The position numbers and the translations under genes are program-made. The notes under the pieces were generated by a model that was given only the letters and a program-made list of their open reading frames with translations, searched no databases and was not told where the DNA came from. This document shows positions 11,902 to 23,852 of a stretch of DNA of 64,000 nt, one piece after another (position 1 is the stretch's first letter; every line of letters starts with the position of its first letter). Origin of the DNA: Circinella umbellata (lineage: Eukaryota > Mucoromycota > Mucoromycetes > Mucorales > Lichtheimiaceae); NCBI GenBank assembly GCA_025093555.1, contig JAIWNF010000018.1, forward strand, positions 496,001 through 560,000. The letters are read 5' to 3'.

Positions 11902-14142
11902 TTAAGTGATAGAAAACAATCGAGCTTGTATTGAAGATACATTAGGTACACCTAGTTCAGTCTAATTATTTAATGAAAGAATGTGAATAGGTGATATTCT
12001 TTCAAGGATAAATTATTTCTCTTTCACTCATATATTACCTGTGCTTCAGATAATTCTGGTGAATGTAAAGCAAGTTGTTCTGCATTAGCTTCTACACAAT
12101 GATAAAACCCACATTTCTAAACAAATATAAATGAGTAAACCTTTATAATGTAATCTTAGTATGAGTAATAATTACCTCAGACCATGGTGATCGACATGCC
12201 CAACAAAAACAAAATCCACATAATGAACAATCCACTTTATTACAACCTTCGTCACGATTAATCATGATAGAACAATTAGGACACCGTCGACTATATTTTA
12301 TAAAATGTGAATAATTAATAACTAACAACCCTTCCTCGTAACGAGTCCAATAATAATAATAATAATCCCTTACCTGTTTTTAAGTTGCCATCGTACAGTT
12401 TCAATAAATTCTATGGGTTCATAATTATTATCTACTATTTTTTGCATCGATTCTTCACACGTTAAATTGGCATGTTCTCGTTGTCCACATTGTAAACAAA
12501 ATGTCACAAGGCATTTTGGGCTAGATAAATAAATAAACTTTAATCTTTCTCTTTTCTTTCATTCATTCCTTTTATAACCCGATATAAAATTAAATAGTTT
12601 CTTCTTACCAATCCACATTTGAAAAGAATCCAATATGTTGAAATTGAAGTTTTCTCCAAGTATCTGGTTTCATATCAAAAAGTAACATGGTTTTTGATAT
12701 GGCTAATGCATTTTTGTGTGACATGGTAACCTCCTTATCCATTTCCATCCTACTGTCGTGAATATTGTTTAAAATTGACGGCGCTGATAACTGCGGCTCT
12801 TGCTGTTGCTGCTGCGGCTGTGGTGATTGTGGCGCTTCCATCATTCTTCTTGTTGTTGTCATTATTTCATCATTGTGAGTCATATAATTGAAATTTTTTT
12901 GTTCAAAAGCCATGACAGCTAATATAATTTGCTGATAGAAATGAGGTAAAGTTGAATTATTCCAATCTTGTCTTTCAATCATAGGTAATAACTGCTGTAT
13001 ATTTTGCTTTTCCACATTATTTTCTTGTATAGTGTGATTTGATTGTATTAATTCTTTTAACATTGTAGACACTCTGTTTGGACCACTGCATAATAATAAA
13101 AATGAATAAATAAGGATGCATGTGAATATGAAATATGAAATATGATTATAATTTACCCTTGATAATAAGTATCTTGATGATTACATGGAATGACTTCAGT
13201 TTCACAATTTGGACAACATCTTGAAAAACTACGATAAGGTTGATTATAACGATTATAATGCTCAACAACACTACTGGGAACAAATTTACTCCATTCACTT
13301 TGTGGAATTGGATCCTGACAAACAGGACACCTGATTTTAGTCACACTTAAACCCCATGATGAAGTAACGACTTCGGTCACATATCTATATTAATTATACA
13401 TTAATAAAATAAAACAAGATAAAATAAAATCATTCTTTTATATATATATACTTTACCTACGAAAACATTCAAGACAATATTGATCACGACAATATTCTAA
13501 ACAAAGATCCAATTGCGCATCAAAACAAATTGAACATCTTTGTAACCAATAATCCATATCTTGATGATCTTGTTCTTCTTCTTCTTCTTCTTCGTCATCA
13601 TCATCATCATCACCATTATTATGACTATTATTAGCTTGTACTTGATCCATGATAGTTGTATTATGTGTTGTTGTTATATGATTATGTCGAAATGATTGTT
13701 GATTGATTATAGTAGTTGTAGTTGAATTTTCTTCTTCTCTATTATCGTTATTATCATCACGACTACTATTTGAAGAAGAAGAAGAAGAAGAAGAAGCTAA
13801 TGGAGAAGAAGGAGAATTTGGATTGGTGTTATGCACCATATGATTAATAATAATACCAAGTAAACTTGAAATCAATGTGGTAAAGATAAAAATGGGAAAT
13901 AAAAATAAACAAATGACAGTAACGATAATACGATGACTGAAAAATAAAGGAAATATATAAAAACGTATAAATTGAATAGGATATAAAAAGATAGGATAAA
14001 AAAGGCCTAGAATGATAGTATCAAAACTTTTGTTGGTGTTGTTGTTGTTGTTATTTGTAGCAGTTGTTGAAGTATGATTGATCTCTTTGTTATTACGTTG
14101 CTGTTGTTGTTCGTTGACACTGTTATAACTATTATAAGGCAT
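11902..14142 (-). CDS. Membrane-anchored RBR (RING-IBR-RING) E3 ubiquitin ligase
   Basis: Seven exons (14142-13457, 13384-13157, 13085-12609, 12520-12374, 12290-12176, 12116-12039, 11961-11902) encode 596 aa; phases are consistent. The N-terminal third has two or more hydrophobic segments (about residues 50-110) followed by Ser-, Asn- and Glu/Asp-rich linkers. RING1 starts RCSICFDAQ; then come an IBR-type cluster (CCPNCETEVIPCNH, later CLVTFCLQCGQREHANLTC) and RING2 (CPNCSIMINRDEGCNKVDC, then CSLCGFCFCWAC). The cysteine in EGCNKVDC aligns with the catalytic cysteine that accepts ubiquitin as a thioester in RBR enzymes. Oddities: RING1 has CRDQYC where most have C-x-H-x2-C, so aspartate occupies a zinc-ligand position; and a Gln-rich insert of about 100 residues splits the IBR. 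The start at 14142 is preferred over 14220, which would add a very hydrophobic leader. Confidence 0.85.
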
Positions 14143-15165
14143 AACAAGTATGAATTTGATAATATGTATATAAATATATAAAAAAAAAAGAACAGTATAT
14201 TGTTTTATAGGTTGGAACAAAATAATATATATATAAAAAAAAAAGAGCGTATTTTTTTTTTTTTTGTTATCTTGGTTTGGTTTGGGTTTTCTTTTTTAAA
14301 AAACACATACGCTGTTTATATAATTGATCTTTATTTTTTTTTTTTTATGTAGTAAATGGTAATGATATACGAATAATATATTTTTTGATATAAAAAAAAA
14401 AGGATATATAAGAGAGAAGAAAGAGAGGGGTAAAGAAAAAGAAAAAGAAAAAAAGTATCGAAGAAAGAAAAGAAAAAGAGAAAGAGAAAAAAGGATGCAC
14501 AGCAGTTTAAACTTGTTGGTTTGTTGTTGTTGTTGTTGTTTGAACACACACGTTACAAAACTCAAAAAAGGTAACTTGGATTATATCAACACACATAAAC
14601 TATTCTTCTTATCCCCCGCTCTCCCCTTTACTCTTCTTTAAACATACTGCTTGTTCTTGTTCTTCTTCTTCTTTTTCTTATATATATCATATCAACCATT
14701 ATCATAACCATTTATCAATATCAACTATTTTACTTTTCAGTTTATCTATTTATTTTTTTTGCATAATAAATTTGATAATATTGCCTTTAATAAAATTAAA
14801 CTCCACTCTTTTTCCCCTTTCATAACCCTTTTACTCTCCCCCTTCCACCAAATGCTTCTGCATAAATCCATTGTTACCCACGCTTGTTAACCAAAAATGA
14901 ATTTGATGGATTACGTCATAATATTTATTACTGTGATCTTTTATATTTTTCCTCTCTCTCTTTAGTATATATAAATATAGTGAATGATTATTTGGAATAA
15001 CATTATTACTTTTCATTCTATATAAAAAAGTTAGTAAATGCATTATTTTGATCTAAAAGTTCTTCTTTTTCTTTCGAAATTCAAAGTCAGTCAGTTTTAA
15101 AAGAAAAAACGCGTGTGACCCGATTTTCTTTTATTTCTATCTTCTGACTCACATTACAACCAAAA
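14143..15165. other. Divergent promoter between RBR and TAT-SF1 genes
   Basis: About 1 kb separating two divergently transcribed genes. It is rich in purine/pyrimidine strand-asymmetric runs (AAAG/AGAG tracts around 14390-14500, CTT tracts around 14655-14680) and a TTG triplet run near 14521-14540. The open frames here are low-complexity and not credible genes. Confidence 0.55.
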
Positions 15166-17140
15166 ATGAGTAGTAGCAGTAGTAATAATAATAAAGAAGC
15201 TCCAGATTTTTCTTCTGATCCACGAATGAAACTTAATTCAGAAACGAATAAATGGTCATATATTGGTGACGATGGTATTTCTTATGAATATGATACTGTT
15301 CTCGGTGCTTGGTTTCCTATGGTAAAATAATAAATAATAATAATAATAAATAATCGGATCAGATCTCTTTTTCTTTCTCTTTTTATTTTGACATGTATTA
15401 TATATAAAATAATAAACATAATAGCTTAAATAATGTGGGTTTTCTTTTTTTCTTCTTCTTCTTCTTTTTTTCAATTAATTTTAGCATAGTGATGAATTAA
15501 TTGAACAACAACAATCGGCTTATGCTGTAAAAGGAGTTGATGAATCGGTAATATTATTTAAAACTCATTAAGAAGAACACTTTTAATCTGGCGATATATA
15601 AAACATGGGCTATATATATAAACATGTAAAAAATGTTTTATTAGGAACCAGCAGTTATTCCAAAAACGAAAAAGAAACGAGTTTACACTTATGAAGAAGT
15701 ATGTTCAATCTATAATATCTAATTTATTAGCATAATAATATTAATAACCTTAAATAATCTTAGAACGAAAAGAAAGATCCAAAGAAACAAAAACGTGAAC
15801 CAAAGATTACATCTGTTTATGTTACAGGCATACCTTTAGATACAACTATTGATGAAATGAAACAAGTATTTAGTAAATGTGGTGTTATTATGGAAGATCT
15901 TGATTCAGGTAAATGAATGATATATAAATAAATAAGAATATTATTATGATTAACAGAAAAGGAATAACTATTAGGATTACCCAAGATTAAAATCTATCAA
16001 GATAAAGAAGGAAATCCTAAAGGAGATGCTCTTGTAACTTATTTTAAAGAAGAATCAGTTCCTTTAGCTATCAATTTATTGGATGAATCAGAGTTAAGAT
16101 TAGGTGATCCAAAAACAATTATTAAAGTACAAAAGGTTAGTTTAATTTTCCTACTTTTGGTTTAATATTCTTTTTTTTTAACCCTTTTCTTTCTTTAATG
16201 AAGGCTGAATTCAAAGAAAAAGAGCCTTCTGAAGATAAGAAAAAAAATCAATCAACAAATAATAAAAACAAAACCAAGAAACGATTACATCAATTACAAA
16301 GGTAAAGAAAAAAGCCATTTGTTCTTTCTATACATCTATTAATTATAACTTTATTGTTTTAGAAAATTGGATTGGGTAGATGAAGAAGGTGGTAAAAAAA
16401 CAGAAAAGTTTAATAAGATTGTTATTTTAAAAAATATGTATACTCAAGAAGAATTGGATGTAAAGTATATAAAAATATATAGTGTATGGGTGGGTGGGTG
16501 TATACGGAACCTCTTTTTACTTATTATTATTACCATGAAATATATTAGGAGGATCCAACATTATTATTAGAACTTAAAGAAGATGTTCGTGAAGAATGTG
16601 AAAAATTAGGTGAAGTAACAAATGTGATTTTATATGATGTAAGTTTTTTTTCGCCCTTTTTATTAGGCCTGGGGGAGGAAAGGGTAAAAGGGGTACAAAA
16701 AAAGGAAAGGGGGTAGTAGTAGTATAATAGGATGATCAACTTTGATTTGACAAATAATAATTATTATAATAGAAATCACCAGGAGGTGTCATTTCAGTCC
16801 GTTTTATGGAGAAAGAATCGGCTCAAGCTTGCATTTTGGTAAATAATACGATAAAGTCCCTATATCCCCCTTCTCCCATTCGCATCCTCACCCCCGTCTC
16901 TTAATTATTTATTTGCATTATTTATTTTTATAGCTTATGAATAATCGTTATTTTGCTGGAAGACAAATTAGTGCAGAAATCTATGATGGAAAAGAAAGAT
17001 ATGAAAAGAGTGGTGGTACTAAAGGAGATGAAGGAGAAGATGAAGCAGAAAAAGCAAGATTGGAACGATATGCTAAATGGTTGGAAGAAGGTGATGAATC
17101 TGACACTAATGAAAATAATAGTTATAAAAAGACACCTTAA
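15166..17140 (+). CDS. CUS2: TAT-SF1/Cus2-like splicing factor (RRM plus UHM)
   Basis: Ten exons (15166-15321, 15485-15547, 15645-15698, 15764-15908, 15975-16135, 16204-16301, 16363-16459, 16549-16638, 16773-16838, 16934-17140) give 378 aa with exact phases. An N-terminal WSYIGDDGISYEYD segment precedes a canonical RRM (SVYVTGIPLDTTIDEMKQVF... GDALVTYFK). A lysine-rich linker leads to a second RRM-like fold (KIVILKNMYTQEELDEDP... ISVRFMEKESAQACI... NNRYFAGRQISAEIYD) with the R-x-F of a UHM domain. Known family role: binding U2 snRNP SF3b1/Hsh155 through ULM motifs and assisting U2 folding and prespliceosome assembly. The C-terminus is acidic. The gene is divergent from the RBR ligase; placement looks incidental. 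Confidence 0.9.
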
Positions 17141-17502
17141 TTTTTCTTTTTTTATTAAAATGCAAAAATTACTTATTTGCGACACAAGATAAAATAACGC
17201 GTGGGTACACAAAAAGATTTATAACCATGCATGTTGTACAACAAGAAAAAAATAAATTTATAGCTATTTGATTATGCTTGAATAAAAAAAAAAAAGGGAG
17301 CTTTTAACGATGCGTGTTACTTGGCAACAAACAAACCAGTTTACAACTCATTTTAATTGCCACAGTAACCATAAATCATAATAATTTAAGCAGAAACCCT
17401 TATTTATTTATTTTATTTTTTACTTTTTCTTTTCTTTCTTTTCTTTCTTTTATTTATAACTCTGAAGAAGAGCCCTTATTTTTCTTTATTTTCATAATAA
17501 TA
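17141..17502. other. Intergenic, TAT-SF1 3' end to coiled-coil gene
   Basis: Contains probable poly(A) signals (AATAAA-like near 17250 and 17280) and a pyrimidine-rich TTTCTTTTCT stretch (about 17420-17450) just before the coiled-coil gene. No gene is seen. Confidence 0.5.
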
Positions 17503-18912
17503 ATGCCACATAATAATAATGCTTTTCAACCTAAAAATGCAAGAACTATTCATACTTTTGATGAAGAGGATAATGATGATTTAGATGCTACAAGTTTATT
17601 TGGCTCTTCCATGTCAACCTCTACTAAAAAAGCGACAAGTGGAACTCAAGCATTAGCAGATTTTTTTAATACAACAAGTCCAGAAGAATTTCAACGACCT
17701 AGTCCTTCATCTACTGTCAGTACAAATTCTTCAAGTAGTAGTAATTTTTTTAGATTACGTAAAAATAAGCGCACTCCTCAACAAAGTAAATCTTTATCAT
17801 CTACAACAACATTATCATCTACATTATCTATTACACCATCATCTACACCTACAACTACTTTATCTACATTAGATGATATTTCTATCGTACAACAAAAACA
17901 ACAACGAAATAATAAACATATTAAAATAACACCATCACGATCTTATTCTTATAAACAACAGCAATCCATAAAAACATCACAATCACACCATCAACAGCAA
18001 CAAGAACAACAACGTCCTTTACCACTTACTCCAAAAAGTCCTACATTATCCTTATCTTCAAGTCATCGTTCTTCACTTGCCGTACGTAATAATGAACCAC
18101 AAAGTCCAATTTTACCTAATCGTCGACGTGAATCAAGTCTTTATAGTGGTAGTATAAGAAATAATGCCAGTTTACGTGGAAGAATGAGTGATTATGGATC
18201 TTCAGGCCGTAATCATAATAATAATAGTAATAGTAATAATAGTCAGCAACGACGTAATATTATGGAATTATTTGAACAACCACCCCCACTTCCTGTTCCT
18301 CCAATTTCTTCTTCTCCTTCTAATAATAATACTAATAATATAAAACCAGCAAAAGAGATTGATCGGATAGATATAGCTCTTTTACAACGATTAGAACAAT
18401 CAATTAATAAAGACTTATCATTATCACTGCCTTCAAATCAATCCACTGTATCAAAAACAACAACAAAAGCACGACGACATTGTCAAACACAAACGACTGA
18501 AACATATATTACAGATACATCATCCGTTTTAATAGATTATCAAAAGAATGATAGCAACAATTCTAGTAGTTATAATCATCATAGTCAACAACAACAACAA
18601 TTACCTGGTATAACAGTAGAACAACTTGAAAAACAAATTGCAGATGAAAAAAGACGACAAAAACGATTACAAGCAGTCATGAAAGAATCAACGGATAAAT
18701 TTGAAGTATTAAGTGGACTAGCTTATATGAAATTACGTGAATTATGGGAAGAAAAGATGCGATGGGAAGAAGCTTATTTTACATTAAATGAAAGGTTAGA
18801 TGAAGTACAACAGCAACAACAGCAACAAGGAACACACAATTCATCACAAGAAGTATCAATACCAATCGTACCAGGTGCTTCACTTCATCCACCACCTGCA
18901 CAATCTATCTAA
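17503..18912 (+). CDS. Low-complexity protein with C-terminal coiled coil
   Basis: A single exon of 469 aa from the ATG at 17503; upstream in-frame codons are hydrophobic and look like leader sequence. I do not recognise the family. The first 330 residues are disordered, with Ser, Asn, Gln and Thr runs, a PPPLPVPP proline tract and several SP/TP sites. From about residue 370 there is a likely coiled coil (VEQLEKQIADEKRRQKRLQ... FEVLSGLAYMKLRELWEEK) followed by a Gln run. An adaptor or cytoskeletal scaffold would fit, but that is a guess. It lies 360 nt after the TAT-SF1 gene in the same orientation. Confidence 0.65.
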   Translation: MPHNNNAFQPKNARTIHTFDEEDNDDLDATSLFGSSMSTSTKKATSGTQALADFFNTTSPEEFQRPSPSSTVSTNSSSSSNFFRLRKNKRTPQQSKSLSSTTTLSSTLSITPSSTPTTTLSTLDDISIVQQKQQRNNKHIKITPSRSYSYKQQQSIKTSQSHHQQQQEQQRPLPLTPKSPTLSLSSSHRSSLAVRNNEPQSPILPNRRRESSLYSGSIRNNASLRGRMSDYGSSGRNHNNNSNSNNSQQRRNIMELFEQPPPLPVPPISSSPSNNNTNNIKPAKEIDRIDIALLQRLEQSINKDLSLSLPSNQSTVSKTTTKARRHCQTQTTETYITDTSSVLIDYQKNDSNNSSSYNHHSQQQQQLPGITVEQLEKQIADEKRRQKRLQAVMKESTDKFEVLSGLAYMKLRELWEEKMRWEEAYFTLNERLDEVQQQQQQQGTHNSSQEVSIPIVPGASLHPPPAQSI

Positions 18913-19316
18913 ATAAATGTCTTTTTTTTTTTGAAACAAATTAAAGTTTCTACACATATTTTTTTTCTTGCTTCATGTTCTGGATCATCACACCTGCTTT
19001 TGTTTGTTTTTTCTTGGCAGATTGTGATAATTCATTTCAATAGTACTTTTACTTTAAATTTATTAAATTAATAAGCGTTGTGTGTTAAAGATATTCTCCT
19101 TCTTGTTATGATTATTAATAAGGTCTTATTCTCACACACTTTTTTTTTGTGTATTGGGGGGTTGTGTGGTGAAGAGATTATTTTTTTTTTTACCTTTGAA
19201 CCCGTACTCCGATCTTTTGTATGGGGGTTACAAAAGAGTATTATGTATGTGTGTGGCAGTGCTTTTCTTCTCTTTTTTTTTTGGGTTCCCTTGTACTAAA
19301 ACATTAATTTACAACC
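18913..19316. other. Intergenic upstream of NEDD8
   Basis: T-rich sequence with no supported gene. The downstream part is the presumed NEDD8 promoter. Confidence 0.5.
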
Positions 19317-19890
19317 ATGTTGATTAAAGTTAAGGTAAATAAAAATTTAAATATTAATGTTTTTTTCTTTATGACATGAATATTTTTTTTTTGTTACTGA
19401 ATTCTTATCTATATATATTTGTTTCATTTTGAGTAGACTCTGACTGGCAAAGAGGTACGAAAACAATAAATTAAGATGACGGAAGGGAGGAGGAGGAGAA
19501 AGAAACTCATTTTTCTTAATTATTGGATCGACATAAAAGACAGGGAGAAAGGGAGAGACAAAGAGAGAGAGAGAAATAAGTGGAGTAATTAATAATAATG
19601 AATTTGTATTATATAGATTGAAATCGATATTGAACCTCAAGATAAGATCTCTCGTATAAAAGAACGCGTAGAAGAAAAGGAAGGTATTCCTCCGCAGCAA
19701 CAACGTTTGATCTTTGGTGGAAAACAAATGTAAATTTTATTATTATTATTATTATTATTATTTCAAGTGATATTTATTCTAACTCTTAATTATGATATAT
19801 AGGGCTGATGATAGTACTGCAACAGATTATAGTATTGAAGGTGGATCTGTTCTTCATTTGGTTTTGGCGTTACGTGGTGGTCATGCTTAA
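19317..19890 (+). CDS. RUB1: NEDD8/Rub1 ubiquitin-like modifier precursor
   Basis: Four exons, 19317-19334, 19437-19454, 19617-19729 and 19803-19890, give 78 aa. The product starts MLIKVKTLTGKEIEIDIEP and ends [10 protein letters not shown] followed by two residues (His-Ala) that would be removed to expose Gly76. [19 protein letters not shown] is diagnostic of NEDD8 rather than ubiquitin (Ala72 in ALRGG in place of ubiquitin's arginine). Known role: conjugation to cullins through the APP-BP1/UBA3 E1 and Ubc12, activating SCF-type ligases. The first two exons are only 18 nt each and are separated by introns of 102 and 162 nt, so automatic annotation may easily miss the N-terminus. Confidence 0.95.
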
Positions 19891-20307
19891 AATAAAAGGA
19901 ACTATTCATTATTAATACAATTACTATTCCCTCCCTCCACACTTTTTTTTGACCCGTTCTTCAATGTGCCTATATCATCTCAACAAGCAAACACATAACC
20001 AGGAAAAAAAATAAAAAAACAACAACAACAATTATCATCCCCTCTTCTTCTTTCCATTTATTAATTCTTTTCATTTGTTAATATATTGATATTCGAACAA
20101 ACACTTTGTTTTTTTTTAACATATTAACACACGGTTCTAAAAGAGATAATAATGAATAGTGTTTAAAAGAAGGTGAAAAGGTTAATTTAGAGGGACTTGG
20201 GGATTTAATAAATTATGAATTATTTTACTTTATTATAAGATCAAAGAGACTAAATACTATATCATGACAAGGAGGGGAAAAAAAGTTTAACTAATTAATA
20301 TATAAAA
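19891..20307. other. Intergenic, convergent 3' ends
   Basis: Sits between the NEDD8 stop and the minus-strand multicopper oxidase stop. AT-rich with A- and T-runs. No gene is seen. Confidence 0.5.
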
Positions 20308-22431
20308 CTATCTAGTACTTCGAAGTTCTTCAGCTCCTAATTCTAGAGCAAGCATCATTCCCATAATCATATGTGGTGTATTATGACAATGCATAGCCCC
20401 TATAAATATAAATATAATATTTAAATATTAATAACAATGAAAGGAGAGAGGGGGTGGGAGAGAAAACAGAAAAAAAAAAGATACTTTACATATACCAGGA
20501 TTATCAGCAAGAAAACGAATTTTAGTCCAACCACAAGGAATTGCTTCAGTAGCAGGTAATCCAGATGTTTCTTCTACAGTACGTGATTCTGCTGGATAAA
20601 GAGTAAGCACATCTCTTAAAAATGGATTAGAAACAGTTCGTACATCCATGTCGTCTTCATGATCATATAGATCTGCACCATGAGCCAACGAATAAAAGGA
20701 ATGACCATGCATATGCCAAGGATGAGACCGACAAGGTTGGTCGGGCGCTCTAGTGTTTTGTAATACAAAATCAATGATTTCACCTTTTTTGATTGGATAA
20801 GTACCCAATTTTTCATCATAACCAGTGATTGGGTTAACTAGATCATAATCAGGCAAAGGACGTTTACCCTCACGAATACTTGTCAAGATGGTTTTAGAAG
20901 GATCCATAAATGTAACGTTGTTGATAAACCAACGGAATTCGCCACCAGATAGAGTACCGCTTTGCATCTTAACAAAAAGAGTACGGGAAGGTTCTTCGTC
21001 AAGTTCAGCATAAAAATCACTTTCATCTTCTTCAGCAGGTTCCATGTCGTCCCAGAACCAGTAAAGTCTATTTTCTTGTGGGAATTCGAAACGTTCCGTT
21101 GGAACTTGGGATGTCGTTGTTTCTTGCTCTTGTATTCTAGGAGAGTTACCAGTAGAAGCAGTGTATCGTAATACAGCAAGTCCATTAGAAGATGGATCTT
21201 CTCCAGGCCCAAGCAAAGCATGAATGGTATTAATAGCAAAATCACCTTGACGATTAGAGGGCTCAATCAAAATAGAAAATCGTTGACCAGGAGCAACTTC
21301 CAAATAAGGGACCTTACGAGGCTTAATCAAAGTACCATCAACTTCCATTACAGTCAGTTCATGACCAGCAATAGCCAAGTTGAGTGTTTGAAAAACGTTA
21401 CTACCAATGACACGAACACGATATGTTTTGGCTGGATCCAGATTAATAGTAGTATAACCTTCGCATGTGTTAAGAAGCCTCTTTTCTAATAGCGACAATG
21501 GATTGTTCGCTTTATTCAATAGGGTCGTTACGTCAAGATTACCATCAATAGCAGTAGTAGGAGCACTTCCTTGATAGACAGTACGACCATTAATTAAAAT
21601 ACTGTCTGCTTCAGGAACTCCGGCAAAATTAGGACCCAAAATTTCAGCACACACTTCATCAGCTGTTTTATGCCACCATTCACTTAACATGATAGTTCTT
21701 TCTTCATGATAACGATAAGGACCGGCAACAAGTGGGGAGCTCTTGCCATTATTACTTATTGGTTTTGGACGAGCTTTTTCAGATTCATATACAATAAATG
21801 CACCAAAAACGCTTTCAGCATCAAGACCCACGTGAGCATGATAAAAGTATGTACCAGCTTGTTCGGTGACTTGGAATTCATATAAAAAGCTATCACCAGC
21901 TGGGATAGGATCTTGAGTTAAAAAGGGAACACCTATATTATTATTATTATTAGTATCAACTTATAGATATTACTTTTCTTTCTCTCTTTAATTAGAATGT
22001 TTGTATTTGTTATTACCATCGGCTTCATTTGAACCTATTTGTCGAATACCATGAATATGAATTGTTATATCATTTGAAAGACCTCCCATAGCTGAAAAGG
22101 CAGAAAACTTGATCCCATTTACTTGTGGTAAATTGTTACGAACTAAAATTTCAACATGATCTCCTTGAGTTACTTCGATAGGTGGACCTGGAAGTTGACC
22201 ATTGATTAAGAGTTTAGAACCAGTATAACCAGAACAATCAGGATCATATCTTGCTTGAGTAATATCCAATTCGAAACGACGTACGTTCTTATTTTTATGC
22301 TGATGGCGGCCACCTAGAGCCTGACCCAATAAAGGATCAACAACAGGGATACGAGAAGCATAAACATTATTCACCACATATATTAAGGTTGTTATAAAAA
22401 GTATTATATTATAATCCTTTAGTAATAACAT
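20308..22431 (-). CDS. Secreted multicopper oxidase (laccase/ascorbate-oxidase-like), copy 2
   Basis: Three minus-strand exons, 22431-22017, 21932-20490 and 20399-20308, give 649 aa; both introns are phase 1 and fall at the same codons as in the copy at 1939-3961, showing common descent. The start at 22431 gives a hydrophobic signal-like N-terminus. An upstream in-frame methionine would add a second hydrophobic stretch and is less likely. Copper motifs: HIHGIRQ, YFYHAHVG, HPWHMHGHSFY, and an HCH..H motif rebuilt across intron 2 with a methionine as axial ligand. No C-terminal membrane anchor is present. Compared with copy 1, the linker after domain 1 carries an extra ~30-residue insert (about 21480-21560). 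The family reduces O2 to water while oxidising phenolics, ascorbate or metals; the substrate is unknown. Confidence 0.9.
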
Positions 22432-23852
22432 TTTTCTTGAATTAAAGAATAAGAAAAAGGAAAGGATTGGTAAATAACAATAATAATAATAGTAAAAAAA
22501 AGATGAAAACAAAAGAATTAAAGGGAAATAATGAAGAAAAAAAAAGATACATTGTATCTTTATATACCCTTTTTTTAAAAAGCTTATAAGATAATACTCC
22601 AACATTAATTCAAAGTAAAAACGTGTTTCCCCCTACGTGTTATGTATTATTTCCTTCCCTTGTTTTGAATAACTCCTTTTCATGTGTATGCTTTTTTCTT
22701 TTTCTAGTAAAAATAAGATCATCCTATTACTTTTTTTTATATAATCATATAGTAAAATGGAATTAAGAAAGGAGTGTAATTTTATTATTAAGTGCAGTAT
22801 TGTTTTGACGGTCTTTTTTTTTAACAAGTCTATAACAAGATCATTTCAATTGTACAATGACCGTCTATTAACAGAGAGTCATTTTACATTTTCTCAACTA
22901 TAACTTTTTTTTTTCAAGTTATTGACAAGTAAACTCGATTTATATTTGTTTATTTTGTAAATCAAATATATTTACAAATAAAGATGAACAAATTGTTGTC
23001 AATTATTTATTTATAAAAAACATTATCGTAAATGATATATTATAATGTTATTTCAGCATATAAATACAAGTATTTAGATCTACAACAGTTCCAATACTTG
23101 TTTTTCGTTTTTTTTTTATATCCTCCTCACCCCCCCTTTTTTAAAATAAAAAGATGTAAGAAGTGATAGATAAGTAAAATACATGCTTAATTGAATGTAC
23201 ATATAACAGTAATAACAAACATTCATTTATTAATAGATTTATATTTTATATTACAAATATAAAAGCCTATTTCAAATTGAAGGGAGATTCTTGAAAACCT
23301 CCTCACATACAAAGCGAATGATTTTAAGGGGATTAAAATAATCCCGAGAAATGTTTAAACTATCTTAAATTGAATATGTTTATTATTTAGGGGATTAAAA
23401 TATGTATATATTACCTCCTCAACGTATTTTGTGAATAAATGGCATATATACTTTTTTCAACAATAGATTATACAAAATGAATATCCTTTCAAGAAGATTG
23501 AAATACATTTGGTTTTTTCGGTATTGATTGTATATACTTTTTTGAAAGGGTTCCAAGAAACATGTTAAACTAGGATAGATTGTAATATAATAGAACATAT
23601 TTCAATAAATGTTGTCAGAATTCTTTTAATTCATGTGATACATAAAAAGTTTATCGAAATTCAATTAAATGATAAATCAAATATAATTATAACATGGGTT
23701 GTAAGATTAATACTATGATAGATTTGATTTGAATAGAAGAGTGAAATATATATATATATATATAACTATATATAAAATTGATTATAAGCTATTTACATAC
23801 ATGGATATATATAAAAAAAACTACGTAAATAGTTCATAAATCGAAAACAAAT
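22432..23852. other. Intergenic, promoter of multicopper oxidase copy 2
   Basis: About 1.4 kb of AT-rich sequence with no credible coding frame on either strand. An (AT)n run occurs near 23748-23764. The minus-strand 5' leader of the oxidase is at its left. Confidence 0.55.

Noticed and set aside
16928..17212. Minus-strand Phe/Ile/Ser-rich frame opposite the last TAT-SF1 exon
   Set aside because: Antisense shadow of a Lys/Glu-rich coding exon.
17314..17502. Longer N-terminus for the coiled-coil protein
   Set aside because: The extra 63 residues are dominated by Phe/Ser/Leu from pyrimidine-rich leader DNA, unlike the polar body of the protein; the ATG at 17503 fits better.
19078..19727. Open frames around NEDD8 on both strands
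   Set aside because: They lie in introns and leaders, are T-rich, and conflict with the well-supported NEDD8 exons.
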